This document shows, piece by piece, positions 16,405 to 26,500 of a stretch of 33,546 bases of DNA (positions within the stretch are counted from its first letter, which is position 1; each line of letters begins with the position of its first letter). Origin of the DNA: Cypionkella sp. (GTDB lineage Bacteria > Pseudomonadota > Alphaproteobacteria > Rhodobacterales > Rhodobacteraceae). The stretch lies in NCBI RefSeq assembly GCF_028290025.1, contig NZ_JAQGKQ010000116.1, positions 1 through 33,546 of the forward strand. The letters are read 5' to 3'. A program made the position numbers and the translations under genes. The notes under the pieces are model-generated. The model saw only the letters and a program-made list of their open reading frames with translations, was not told where the DNA came from and did no database searches.

Positions 16405-17061
16405 ATGATCCGGCTTGAAAACCTTACCAAGATATTCACTCTGGAAGGCCAGAGCAAAGTCGTGATGAAAAATGTCAACCTGACCTTTGCATCCGGTCTG
16501 TCGGTGGCATTGCTGGGACGTAATGGCGCGGGAAAGTCCACCCTGTTGCAGATGATTGCGGGCACCGAGGCCCCAACCTCGGGGCGGATAGTGTCAACCG
16601 GCAGTATCTCTTGGCCAGTGGGCTTTGCGGGCTCATTTCACCCAGAGCTTAGCGGTGTGCAGAATATCCGCTTTGTTGCCCGGATTTATGGAGTGGACAC
16701 CGACGAACTCGTTGATTTCGTGGAAGATTTCGCCGAGCTGGGCGGGCATTTTCATTTGCCTTTCCGCACGTATTCCTCAGGCATGCGCTCACGCTTGGCA
16801 TTTGGCGTGTCCATGGGCATTCCCTTCGACACCTATCTGGTAGACGAGGTCACCTCGGTGGGCGACGCTGCGTTCAAATCAAAAAGTTCGTCTCTTTTTA
16901 AAGCGCGCATGAAAACTGCAGGTGCTTTTGTCGTCAGTCACTCCATGGGAATGGTGCGCGATCTTTGTCAGGTTGGTGTCGTTCTGGAAAATGGCAAGTT
17001 GACGTATTACGAAGATATAAATGCCGCGATCAAACACCATGAGCGTAATATGGGTGAATAA
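16405..17061 (+). CDS. kpsT: Polysaccharide ABC exporter ATPase (KpsT type)
   Basis: This 218-residue ATPase has Walker A GRNGAGKST (38-46), an ABC signature in the form YSSGMRSR (123-130), Walker B YLVDEVTSVGD with Asp147 and Glu148, and the switch histidine in VVSHS (His179). The YSSGM signature and the short length are diagnostic of KpsT/TagH-like polysaccharide exporters. It drives transport through the KpsM permease encoded divergently at 14091-14909. It lies 12 bases after kpsE and is probably cotranscribed. The gap of about 120 bases to the next start shows no clear terminator. Confidence 0.95.
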   Translation: MIRLENLTKIFTLEGQSKVVMKNVNLTFASGLSVALLGRNGAGKSTLLQMIAGTEAPTSGRIVSTGSISWPVGFAGSFHPELSGVQNIRFVARIYGVDTDELVDFVEDFAELGGHFHLPFRTYSSGMRSRLAFGVSMGIPFDTYLVDEVTSVGDAAFKSKSSSLFKARMKTAGAFVVSHSMGMVRDLCQVGVVLENGKLTYYEDINAAIKHHERNMGE

Positions 17062-17185
17062 AGCGGCGAAGATGTGCGCGCATGATCGCCTTGTGGCAAG
17101 CCTTCTATCCATCCACCATCATATTATTCGTCGGGTGCGGTCAGGGGCTCTGAACCATCATTTTACCATAAGGACGGCACCCTAC

Positions 17186-18361
17186 ATGTCTGACACCAAC
17201 CATTGCATCGGCGCAGGGCGGCGGATTTGCCTTTGTCCGGGGGGGATTGGTGGTGGTGGCGTCGGGGTGGTTATGCTCAACCTTGCCGAGGAATTGCTGG
17301 CACGCAACGTGAAGGTTGATCTGTTGATCGCAGCACGGGATGGCGTTGCGCGCAACGTGCCCGCAGGGGTGAACGTGATCGATCTGGGCCCCCGGGTCCG
17401 CACAGCGCTTGGCCGGGCGGTGTCTTACTTAAGCCAGGCCCGGCCTGACGTGGTGATTTCGGCCCGCTCTTACGTCAACCTGCTTATGCTGGCGGCACAT
17501 CGCTTGGCACCCGGCCGGGCAAACCGCCGACTGATCTGGAGTTATCATACCCACCGCAGTGCCGAGATGGCCCGTGCCCGGCCTGCATTACGGTTGATTG
17601 ATGGGCTGGCGCTGCGGTTGGCTGCTTGGCCCGAAGCCCGTGTGGCCGTGTCGGTAGGGGTGGCCGCTGATTTGCGCGTTGCTTTGGGCCAAAACGCCGC
17701 GCAGGCGCCGATCACAGTCATTCCCAATCCTGGCTGGACCTTGACGCGGGCGGCGCAAGTCTTTGCGGCTTGTCCACATCCTTGGCTGGCAGATCGTGCG
17801 CCGCGCCTTTTACGGGGGGGCGCTCTGTCGCCAGAGCCCGTGCTGATCGGTATGGGGCGTTTTGCACCGCAAAAGGATTTTCCAACCCTATTGCGCGCAT
17901 TCGCTGAATTGCGGCGTGACCACCCGGCTGTGCGGCTGATTTTGCTGGGAGAAGGCCCGGACCGTGCGGCTTTAACCAAGCTCTGTGCGGAATTGGGATT
18001 GCGGTTAGACCAGGATATTGCTCTGCCCGGGCATGTAGAGCAGCCGATGGCTTGGCTTTCGCGCGCAGATACTTTTGTGCATTCGGCACTTTGGGAAGGG
18101 TTTTCGATGGTTTTGGTCGAAGCGCTTGGCGCAGGTTTGCCCATCGTTGCCACCAACTGCCCGTCGGGGCCTGACGAAATTCTTGACCACGGCCGTTTTG
18201 GTTGGTTGGTGCCGCCTGACGATTCTGCGGCCCTGAGCCGAGCGATGGCAGAGGCATTGGTGAGGGTGGTTGACCCTGTGGTCCAAGCTGCGGCGGCCGA
18301 GCGCTTTAGTGCCAGTCTGGCCGCAACGCGCTATCTGCATCTCGGCTTTCCGACGCCGTAA
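17186..18361 (+). CDS. Glycosyltransferase family 4
   Basis: This is a 391-residue GT-B enzyme. The N-terminal half has a glycine-rich opening, GGIGGGGVGVVMLNLAEELL. The C-terminal donor domain has GMGRFAPQKDFPTLLRAFAE, LLGEGPDRAALTKL, LPGHVEQPMAWLSRAD and the retaining E-x7-E element WEGFSMVLVEALGAGLPIV. The open frame reaches back to 17021 inside kpsT, but ATG 17186 with AAGGA 11 bases upstream fits the family start. It is likely in one transcript with kpsE-kpsT. GC-rich codon use matches kpsT rather than the AT-richer genes further right. Sugar specificity is unknown. Confidence 0.9.
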   Translation: MSDTNHCIGAGRRICLCPGGIGGGGVGVVMLNLAEELLARNVKVDLLIAARDGVARNVPAGVNVIDLGPRVRTALGRAVSYLSQARPDVVISARSYVNLLMLAAHRLAPGRANRRLIWSYHTHRSAEMARARPALRLIDGLALRLAAWPEARVAVSVGVAADLRVALGQNAAQAPITVIPNPGWTLTRAAQVFAACPHPWLADRAPRLLRGGALSPEPVLIGMGRFAPQKDFPTLLRAFAELRRDHPAVRLILLGEGPDRAALTKLCAELGLRLDQDIALPGHVEQPMAWLSRADTFVHSALWEGFSMVLVEALGAGLPIVATNCPSGPDEILDHGRFGWLVPPDDSAALSRAMAEALVRVVDPVVQAAAAERFSASLAATRYLHLGFPTP

Positions 18362-18422
18362 GTCTATGCTAGCCGCTGATTTCGCAAACGCTCGGTTACT
18401 TGATCAAGCAAGGATATTCCTC

Positions 18423-19346
18423 GTGCCTTTCTCCCTTGATGTCCTGTTGCCGCATTTCAAAGATCCGGCTGGGCTGAAACTCTCCCTAGATTCCATCGCG
18501 GCACAAATTTGGGGTGGTAAGATGCGGGTCGTCATCGTGGATGACGGCTCACCAGAGCCGGATCGGATTGCCGCCGAAGCCTATGCCCGCGCCTTTGCCG
18601 AAGAAACCGATATCGGGCTTACATTTTTGGTCAATGCGCAAAACCTCGGTCGCCCGCGCACCAGAAATCGACTGCTTGATGCAATTGAGGCCGATTATGT
18701 CGCTTGGCTTGACGCCGGAGATATCTGGTACCCGCAAAAACTCGAAGTACAATTTGCCCATTTGACGCGTCTGCGCATGCAGGGCAACAATATTGATCAA
18801 ATTTGGTTGACCTGCTCCTATGACTGGAAGTGGGAGGGCAATGAGAACATCCGCAGTTTGCTTCAGGTTACCAAAGGCGATCAAGTGCAAGAATTGTTAG
18901 ACGGCGCGCGGCTTCGGGCTTATCTTTGGACATTGCTCGGTACCCGGCGGGCCTTCCAAATTGCAGGCCGCTTCGACGAGCGGCTTCCAAGGCTACAGGA
19001 TTTGGATTATTTTCTACGTTTTGTTCGGGCTGGCGGTCGGATTATAACCCCGCCCGAGAAAGAAGCACTTTGTTGTTATTTCAAGTCGGATGTCGGACGT
19101 AACGCGCGCGAAATTAATATTTGCCACCGCCTGATTTTGGCAAAACAAGCACCGGTGATTAATGAATATTCTCCCGCCCTGCAATCAAAGCTCAACTATA
19201 AGGCTAACAGCCTTGCCGCACGCTTCGCCCGGAATAATCAAAAGCTCGGGCTTTGGCTGTTTTTCCGTCTGTGCGCAATCTTTGGTTCGCCAAGACACAG
19301 CCTCCAGATTCTAAAAACAGTTTTGCTGCGGAAAGTTTTACGCTAA
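18423..19346 (+). CDS. Glycosyltransferase family 2
   Basis: This GT-A domain opens VPFSLDVLLPHFKDPAGLKL and has VVIVDDGSPEPD, NAQNLGRPRTRNRLLD and the metal site WLDAGDIWYPQKLE, where the usual DxD is DAGD. A later RLPRLQDLDYFLRFVRAGG is the ED-type catalytic region of the family. I start at GTG 18423 (307 residues), which has AAGGA eight bases upstream. ATG 18366 would add 19 residues and overlaps nothing, so it remains possible. Its stop overlaps the next ATG (TAATG at 19344-19348), so the two are translationally coupled. Confidence 0.85.
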   Translation: MPFSLDVLLPHFKDPAGLKLSLDSIAAQIWGGKMRVVIVDDGSPEPDRIAAEAYARAFAEETDIGLTFLVNAQNLGRPRTRNRLLDAIEADYVAWLDAGDIWYPQKLEVQFAHLTRLRMQGNNIDQIWLTCSYDWKWEGNENIRSLLQVTKGDQVQELLDGARLRAYLWTLLGTRRAFQIAGRFDERLPRLQDLDYFLRFVRAGGRIITPPEKEALCCYFKSDVGRNAREINICHRLILAKQAPVINEYSPALQSKLNYKANSLAARFARNNQKLGLWLFFRLCAIFGSPRHSLQILKTVLLRKVLR

Positions 19347-21115
19347 TGACCCGAATTGTGCATGTTTTTGCTGGCGCGACTGCGCGCGGCATTGGCCTTG
19401 AGGCCGCTTTTGATATAGCTGCGGCGATTGGGCCGACGGTCAAGTTGGTCCAGGCAAAAAGTTGGCTATCTGGGCTTTCAGAACAGATAGACCATGATTT
19501 CCTCCGCTTCGATCTGAGAGATGATCGGTTGGCTTGTATGGCCGAGGTTTTGCGCCGTGATTATGGCCGCCGCGCCGAGCCTTTGCTGGTGCTACCGTCG
19601 CTTGCTCCAGATACCGCCGATGAGACATGGTTGTCGATTCTGATCGGTCTCGCTGGCGAAGGCGACGATAGAATAAACTATCGTATTTGGTCGATTTCTA
19701 CCGGATTGCCAAATACCATCGGCCTGCCAAACGCGCTTGTTGCTGCGTTGAACGCAAGGGGTGTTACGGCAGAGACGGGCGAAATTGTGCCAGTTGCCGG
19801 ATCGGCTTTGGCGACACATCTGGCTTTAGGACCAATCATCAACCCGGCGGATCAGCCCGCACGTTTTCAGTTCCCCAAGGCGGAACTCTGGGTCCCGCGC
19901 TACCCGGCACGCAAACTTTTGTTCATCATTGATAGGCTGGCAAATCGAAGCGGAGGTGCCGAGCGGGTGCTGATCGAAACGGCCAAGGCACTGGCAAACA
20001 GAGGGCATACGGTAGAGATTGTAAGTCATGAATTTCGCCGAGGCCGCCCGTTCTACCAGACTGCTGCGGGGGTGGTGCATTCCAATATACGCCCCCCACG
20101 CCGCGGGTTGCGTATATTGACGGGTCGGCTGCGCAATTTGTTTGAGCGGCATGCGCCTGATTGGCCGCTGCTGGATCGACTGATTTGGCTTTCGCGCAAC
20201 GGCGGATTTTGGAGGCGGTTGCAGCGCTACATCGAGACCACCCGCCCCGATGTCGCGATTGCTTTCATGCCGCCCGCTATGACGGCATTGGGCATGGTGC
20301 GCACCCAGCACCCGATGCGCCGCGTGGCGTCAACTCATAACGTGCCGGAACAGGATTTTTGCAACCCCGAACGCTGGGATCCGTCCCGGCTAGACCGTCG
20401 CCGGCGCTTGGCGATGCTCGCCAAGATGGATAGAATTGCCGTTTTGTTGCCCGAGTTTCGGGAGTTCTTTTCTGGTAGTTTAAGAGCCCGGGTTCTTTTG
20501 ATGCCCAATGCCGTTGCGCAGGTCGACAGCGGGCAGCTTGCTAAGGCGCAACGTAAGCCCATTGTGATGAGTGTTGGACGACTGGCTCCGGTGAAACGGC
20601 ATGAATTGCTGATTGAGGCTTGGGCGCAAGTCACAGCAGATTTCCCAAAGTGGGAACTGCAAATCTACGGCGATGGGCCGTTGCGTCCTCAGCTGGAGGA
20701 TCGAATCAAGGAGTTGGCCCTTGGAACAGTTATGTTGATGGGGCATCAACAGGATGTTGCCGAGCGCTACCGGAAAGCCATGATTTTGGCGCATCCAGCG
20801 GAATTTGAGGGTTTTGGACTTGCACCCGCAGAGGCGATGGTTTCGGCTGTGCCAGTGATTGGCTTCGCGGATTGTTCAGGTGTCAACACGTTGGTGACGC
20901 ATGGCGTGAATGGGTTGCTTGTCGCAGCCGAGGGCGACCGGGTGTCGAATTTTGCTGAAGCCCTGCGGTCGCTTATGAAAAATGAGAACTTGCGCCTAGA
21001 GCTTGCACAGGCTGGCCCGCCCAGCATGGCTATTTATGCCCCTGATGCTGTGGTCGATCTGTGGGAGGATATGTTGTTTGCCGATGCAGTGCCCCGCGGT
21101 GGTCTTGCTGGCTAA
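19346..21115 (+). CDS. GT4 glycosyltransferase with a 200-residue N-terminal extension
   Basis: This is a 589-residue protein. Residues about 220-589 form a GT4 enzyme: LLFIIDRLANRSGGAERVLIE with the SGGAE turn, then SVGRLAPVKRHELLIEAW, QIYGDGPLRPQLEDRI, LMGHQQDVAERY and the E-x7-E segment EFEGFGLAPAEAMVSAVPVI. The first 200 residues (starting MTRIVHVFAGATARGIG) match no family I recognise and may bind an acceptor or partner. The ATG overlaps the stop of the preceding GT2 gene. Its stop shares the four bases CTAA with the stop of the convergent gene at 21112. Confidence 0.88.
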   Translation: MTRIVHVFAGATARGIGLEAAFDIAAAIGPTVKLVQAKSWLSGLSEQIDHDFLRFDLRDDRLACMAEVLRRDYGRRAEPLLVLPSLAPDTADETWLSILIGLAGEGDDRINYRIWSISTGLPNTIGLPNALVAALNARGVTAETGEIVPVAGSALATHLALGPIINPADQPARFQFPKAELWVPRYPARKLLFIIDRLANRSGGAERVLIETAKALANRGHTVEIVSHEFRRGRPFYQTAAGVVHSNIRPPRRGLRILTGRLRNLFERHAPDWPLLDRLIWLSRNGGFWRRLQRYIETTRPDVAIAFMPPAMTALGMVRTQHPMRRVASTHNVPEQDFCNPERWDPSRLDRRRRLAMLAKMDRIAVLLPEFREFFSGSLRARVLLMPNAVAQVDSGQLAKAQRKPIVMSVGRLAPVKRHELLIEAWAQVTADFPKWELQIYGDGPLRPQLEDRIKELALGTVMLMGHQQDVAERYRKAMILAHPAEFEGFGLAPAEAMVSAVPVIGFADCSGVNTLVTHGVNGLLVAAEGDRVSNFAEALRSLMKNENLRLELAQAGPPSMAIYAPDAVVDLWEDMLFADAVPRGGLAG

Positions 21116-22029
21116 CGGCGCTCTGGGGCACTGCGCAGCACCAACAACCGCCCCATCTCGGCCAGTTCAACGCCCCACAGTCGAAGCCTGATGGCACAGG
21201 CCGTAAACCGCCAGCGATATGAATATCGCCGGTCGCTTACATAGCCAACCATCTCACGCAGAGGCGGTGTCAAGCTGCGCAAAGTCCAGAACACCCGACG
21301 CCGCAATGGACCGGAGCGGAGTTGACCGCCTTTAATCCGCCGGGCTTTTGTCTCACATTCCAGACGCCCGGAACGGGCCGGATGAAAAACCACGGCCCCC
21401 GGAACCAGACGCAAACCTATCCCGGCCCGACCCGCCCTGCGGCAGAACTCAGCATCTCCGCCTGAAAATCGATTCGCATCAAAGCCTCCCAGGCGCTCTA
21501 TCACGGCTTTGGGGATGCCAAGATTGGCCGTCGTGGCATAACCATGCGCAATATAGCGCTCTTGCGGAATACCGCGCACCGTATCGAATATCTGCCATGC
21601 ATTTGCAAATGGCGGGCAGCGCACTTGAATTGGGCCAGCCAGCAAGACTTCGGGCGCAACGCGTTCTGCGGTAACATACGAAGACAACCAATCGGTATCA
21701 GGACAACAATCTGCATCGGTAAAAACAACAAACCGGGCTTTCGCCTCGGCCACTGCCGCGTTGCGCGCCGCATAAGACCCCGGTTGCGCGCAATGTATCC
21801 GCCGCCAGCGTCCCGCCAGCCCAACGGGCACCATCTGGCGCAGCGTTTCTTCAGGGAACGCCTGCGGTTCATTGTCTGCAATAATCAGCTCAAAGTCTTG
21901 AAACTTTTGTGCCGCCAACGCATCCAAAAGATGAGTCAGCTGGTGCCATGTTTTAAAAACCGGGACAATAATACTAAGTTGCGGAGTAAATTCTGGTTCG
22001 ATCTTAGGATTGGCGCTGTTGTCATGCAT
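21112..22029 (-). CDS. Glycosyltransferase family 2
   Basis: This 305-residue GT-A enzyme starts its domain at LSIIVPVFKTWHQLTHLLDA and has LIIADNEPQ in place of the usual DDGS, SYAARNAAVAEAKARFVVFT, and the metal site DADCCPDTDWL. NLGIPKAVIERLGGFD and SGGDAEFCRRAGRAG are acceptor-side motifs seen in rhamnosyl- and mycofactocin-type GT2 enzymes. The frame is open to 22176, but ATG 22029 lies 23 bases after the sulfotransferase stop and fits the domain. No clear Shine-Dalgarno sequence is visible, so the start is uncertain. It is the last gene of the long leftward operon. Confidence 0.85.
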   Translation of the reverse strand: MHDNSANPKIEPEFTPQLSIIVPVFKTWHQLTHLLDALAAQKFQDFELIIADNEPQAFPEETLRQMVPVGLAGRWRRIHCAQPGSYAARNAAVAEAKARFVVFTDADCCPDTDWLSSYVTAERVAPEVLLAGPIQVRCPPFANAWQIFDTVRGIPQERYIAHGYATTANLGIPKAVIERLGGFDANRFSGGDAEFCRRAGRAGIGLRLVPGAVVFHPARSGRLECETKARRIKGGQLRSGPLRRRVFWTLRSLTPPLREMVGYVSDRRYSYRWRFTACAIRLRLWGVELAEMGRLLVLRSAPERR

Positions 22030-22052
22030 TTCATTGTTGTCGCGCAGCGAGG

Positions 22053-23528
22053 TCACCGACCCAAAGTCCAACGGACCAAGCGTTTGAAGCCGCGCAGTGG
22101 CTTGGTTACCCGCCATGACGTGCTTTGAGTCATCCGCGTTATCTGTATCCGCGCCGTTCCAAGGTTTTTCTTGCAACGTTCGAAATCGCGCAACTTGGTT
22201 TCCATTGTTTTAATCAATTCCTTCGCACTGGCGGTTTGCGTTACATGTTGTTTTTCCCAAGCAACCATATTTTTCGCCAAACGGCCGAGATCTTCGGACT
22301 GCGTTCTGACGCGAACGGACAATGCATCTCGGTCTGTGGTGACCGTGCGCAGGTCGGCTTTAAGGCTTGTGATGAGTTTTTCTTGTTCGAACCGCCGACG
22401 GTCATAGCTAAAAATTGTCTGCTTGTGGTCATCTTTCAGCTGCGTAATCACCGGGTCGAAAGCCTGCGCAGCCTCCGCCTCCACTTGCACGAGCTCGGTG
22501 CTCAGTTTCGCACTCTGCGCCAAGGCGGCTTCTGAGGCTTGCGTTAATTCCTGCTGCTTCAGCGTCATTGCGGCCATGCGGGACGCGGTTTCGGCGGCTT
22601 CTGCAAGCAAACGGCGGGTGCGCTGGCCGTCTTGAACGAGATCCGCGAACAATCTGCTGTCCTCGTTTAAAGTGGCGTGAATGCCGTCAAGTTCGTTGAA
22701 ATCTGCGGCATCCTCCCCGGTGCGGACCCATTTCTCAAAAATGGCAAAACTGGTTCGTATCGCCGCAGGAACATGCGCCGCCTGTTCCAGATCTTCACCG
22801 ACCCAACTTTTATGCTTCAATTGGACAGTTAAGAAATCGTCAATTCGCCGCTCGGCCCGCAGACCGCGGATCGGAAATTTATCGTCAAACTTGGTCTCGA
22901 TATCTTCTATAATGCGATGTCGCCGCTGTAGAAGACTCTGGTAGCTGACAAAAACCCGGTTTTCTCCACGGGTCGCCCGCTCTGCATCCAGCGTGTAACG
23001 CAGCCAAAGCAACTTGCCGAAGCTTGGATGTAAATCATTACGCGCCTTCAGTGAGTCAGCGACCTCAAAGGGATGGCGATGAATATGCACAAACTTCGTC
23101 GTTGCGCCAAATGAGCTTAAGGCTTTGCGCCAAAATGGCACTAGCCGACATATTCGCGGATCCTTCAGAACAAACAGCCGCGAAGATCCATATTCCTGCC
23201 GCAGTATTTCGACCGCGCGTTCACAAAAATCTTCTGCCTTGGACGATGCCACCCAAGCATCATTGAGCGGCAGCCAATCATCCCAAGTTGCCCCGATGCC
23301 GCTCATGATATCTTTGTGCAGCTCATAGACTTGGCGAGATTCAAAATATCCCTTCGGATTGCCGACATCCGCCACCATCGTTGTTTTGGGTTGATCACAT
23401 CCTGCCAAACCAAGGGTTCCAGCAAGCGCCGATGTGCCAGAGCGGTGCATACCCAAGACCAAAAGACATGTTGGCCGGCCCTTGATTGTTACATTTGGAT
23501 CAGGCTGTTCTTCGCGCTTTTTTTGCAT
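22053..23528 (-). CDS. Sulfotransferase with C-terminal coiled coil
   Basis: This is a 491-residue protein. Residues about 18-260 form a PAPS-dependent sulfotransferase domain: LLVLGMHRSGTSALAGTL is the 5'-phosphosulfate loop, FVLKDPRICRLVPFW follows, and VHIHRHPFEVADSLKARN is the 3'-phosphate-binding region. Residues about 290-460 are rich in Ala, Glu, Gln and Lys heptads (for example LKQQELTQASEAALAQSAKL), indicating a long coiled coil. The end TSWRVTKPLRGFKRLVRW is a motif often seen at the ends of glycosyltransferases in polysaccharide loci. It would sulfate a sugar in the polymer or its precursor. CAGGAG eight bases upstream supports ATG 23528. It lies 17 bases after the giant glycosyltransferase gene. 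Confidence 0.88.
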   Translation of the reverse strand: MQKKREEQPDPNVTIKGRPTCLLVLGMHRSGTSALAGTLGLAGCDQPKTTMVADVGNPKGYFESRQVYELHKDIMSGIGATWDDWLPLNDAWVASSKAEDFCERAVEILRQEYGSSRLFVLKDPRICRLVPFWRKALSSFGATTKFVHIHRHPFEVADSLKARNDLHPSFGKLLWLRYTLDAERATRGENRVFVSYQSLLQRRHRIIEDIETKFDDKFPIRGLRAERRIDDFLTVQLKHKSWVGEDLEQAAHVPAAIRTSFAIFEKWVRTGEDAADFNELDGIHATLNEDSRLFADLVQDGQRTRRLLAEAAETASRMAAMTLKQQELTQASEAALAQSAKLSTELVQVEAEAAQAFDPVITQLKDDHKQTIFSYDRRRFEQEKLITSLKADLRTVTTDRDALSVRVRTQSEDLGRLAKNMVAWEKQHVTQTASAKELIKTMETKLRDFERCKKNLGTARIQITRMTQSTSWRVTKPLRGFKRLVRWTLGR

Positions 23529-23545
23529 TCTTATGCTCCTGATCC

Positions 23546-26500
23546 TTAGGAAATTATGTCTGTGAGCTTGCGTCGCTCGTGATCCTTCACCGAGAGCCCG
23601 TTCTCGTCGTCAGGAACCGTAACTACAAAGCGTTCAATTTGTTGCACAATCACTATATCAGGTGCCTCTGCTGCAATGATCGAATAGTCAATATTGGGTT
23701 GCCAGACGAAAACCGCCCGCGAGAAACGCGCCGCAAACATCTCAAGTTGGTGAGATGAAAAGCTATCCCTAAACATCACTAATTTTGGAAGAGTCTTGTC
23801 TTCATTTTCGTAAATCTGCAGATTTCCCATGTGTTTAACATCATTGTTATACACACGCTGGAAGGCAGGATTAATGAACGTAATCAGGGGGCTGGACGTA
23901 CGTTGGCCAATTTTACCACTCAGGTCGCCGTCAATCTCATGCTCGATAAGTTGGAACTCATCGGGCCCAATGGGGGGTAAACCCATTTCCGCCATGGTTT
24001 GATTGAATGTGACAAAAGCGCCCCAGTGGTTCCAATGGGTATCGCCCATGCTGAAAACATTTTGTGTCCTCGCCGCGTCACGTAAAAGGTCCAGATGATA
24101 AAGACACGGCACCAAGCCATCCGCAGCCATAAGCACCTGATGGACCGGGCGATTGGAAGACAACACGATGCCATCGGGAAGAAACTGCGCGTAGACGCAT
24201 TCCTTGTTGGGCACGATGCTGTGAAAGTAGCGATAGCCACCCTCGCGAGCCAGCCTACTCCGTTCTTGAAACTGCCGACGCCAGCTGTCCTCAAAACCGT
24301 CTGCAACCTGCATTTTGCCAGTAATTTGCAAAAGTACTTTGTTGCTATCGCTGCGCAGGAAAAGCCAGCCATCTTTGCCTTCAAGCACCATTGGATGCAA
24401 AAGAGGCAAGGTGTTTGCACGACGTGCAGCGACGATTTCGGTGAGACGCGCCACCATCGGATTGTCGCCAGAGTTGGTGTTGCGTTGTTGCCAAACAAGG
24501 TCATATGCCTTTTGGCGCATAGCGTTGAACTGGCCGCGATTCTCAAGAATATCGACCATCGCGTCATACCAGCTGTCTGTATTCCCTTCACATCCAACTG
24601 CCAAACCTTGAGACAAAACATCGCTGTATGCTGGCCCGCATGAGACAACCGACAACAAGCCAATCGCACTGTAATCCAAGAACTTCACGTCAGATTTGGC
24701 ACTGTTGAAGGGCGTCTCTTGAAGCGGGGCAATCCCAACATCGAATGGCCCGCGATTGACAAACCACCGCACAAAATTAGGATAATCGCCACGTTTTCTA
24801 GGGGGAGGAAGCCTATGTAGCCAAGGTTTTTGCTGAGCATAGCGCGTAGCCCCAATAAGGGTCAGTTCAAATTGACCTTCATGGGTCTCTGCGAGCTTTT
24901 CAAATGCTGGCAATACCAGATTAAAATCGTGATCATGGGTTGCAGTGCCCATGTAGACAAAGCGGACAGGCCCGTCACCAAAGGCCATATTCGGCAATGT
25001 CCGATAGTTGCGCCAAAACCTTGCATCAAGATCATTTGGCACCACACGCAAAGGCCGGCCAACATCTTCATAAGATAATGCAAGTGCCGGAGTAGAAACC
25101 CAGATTTCACGCGCATATCCCATAAGATAGCGCAGAGTCTTTTCCGCTTGATTATGAGTATCATGGAAAGAAAACGCATCATCAGTATCCACGAAAAGCG
25201 GAATATTCTGACGCTCAAGCCGCGTAATGAAGGATTGAGCATCGGCTTGGTCCGGTATCGCGATACGCTGCACGATACAGGCGTCCAATGTATCAATCTG
25301 CGGATCAAGTGCGGATTTCAGCACAACTAAATCAACCATCACATGCGCAGCATCGGTCGTCAGCGGCGCGATAAGTCGAATGAACGCAGAGCTTGTTGGC
25401 CAGAAACGGCCATGCTGCGGCAAAATCCCAAGTTTGATCTTGTCGGGCGTCGTCTCTACGGGGGGCACTTCGCCGCACAGATAGTTTCGCAGCCAATCAA
25501 GGATTTTGGCGGCCCGCGCATCAAATGTATGCTCTTGGTGAATCAGGTCGGCAACTGCCCTGCGCGCCTCTGGCGATAAGGGGACAAGGCCCTGCGCCAG
25601 TTTCTGCTGCAACTCACCGCCATCATGCACAGTCAGCACGGCATCGCCAAATAGTTTAGGGATCAGCGGAAGATGATCCGAGATCAGCCGTCCGCCACAA
25701 CCCAGAACGTCAAAAACGCGGTTAGAGACAAAGCCAAACTCCCGCATCGAAGCCCAATGATCGTTTAGAACGAAGGCAGCCGCAGAATAGATGTGGCGCA
25801 ACTCGGAGTTTGGAACGTTCTGAGCTTTAATCATCTCATTGGGAATAAAGTTTTCCCATTTTTCGCCATACACATCGAGCGGAAGTTCCGCCTCACACGC
25901 CCATTTGACAATTTCACGCATAACATTGCGCGAATTACCGACAAAAACGCCGCGCTCCGATTGTTCTTGCGGTGTCTCAAATCGAAATCGCTCAGTATCG
26001 GTGCATTGCAGCAACGGATAAACTGGTCGATCCAGTATTTGGGCGAGCAGAGCCGCGTAGGATTGCGACGCCACAAATATTCCGTGGTAAGCTGTGTATT
26101 CCTCATAAGGAATACGATCAGGATGCGAAATATTCCAAATGAGACTGACATGTTCAGGGCGAGGCTCGTATCGGGTAAGACCGCGCAGAGCAATGACAAC
26201 ATGATCTGACGTTACTGGCGCGTCATACCAAGTACCAAGAAAATCCAGCCTTACACTATGGCCCAGATTTTCCAGCGCGGCTTTCAAAGACTCTGCATAG
26301 TGATAGTCTCCCCAAGCCATTCTTAGATCATATGGTGCGGGAATTTTTATCGCGAACTTGTAAGTTAAGGCAGCAACTGTATCACTTGTTGAAACATGCC
26401 CATCCATGTTTTTTCGATGAACGACATGCCGATATAAATAAGGTGCTGATGTGGTAACCCTGCTCTTGTCCTCGCTGTCATCTACATAAAGACACCCGAT

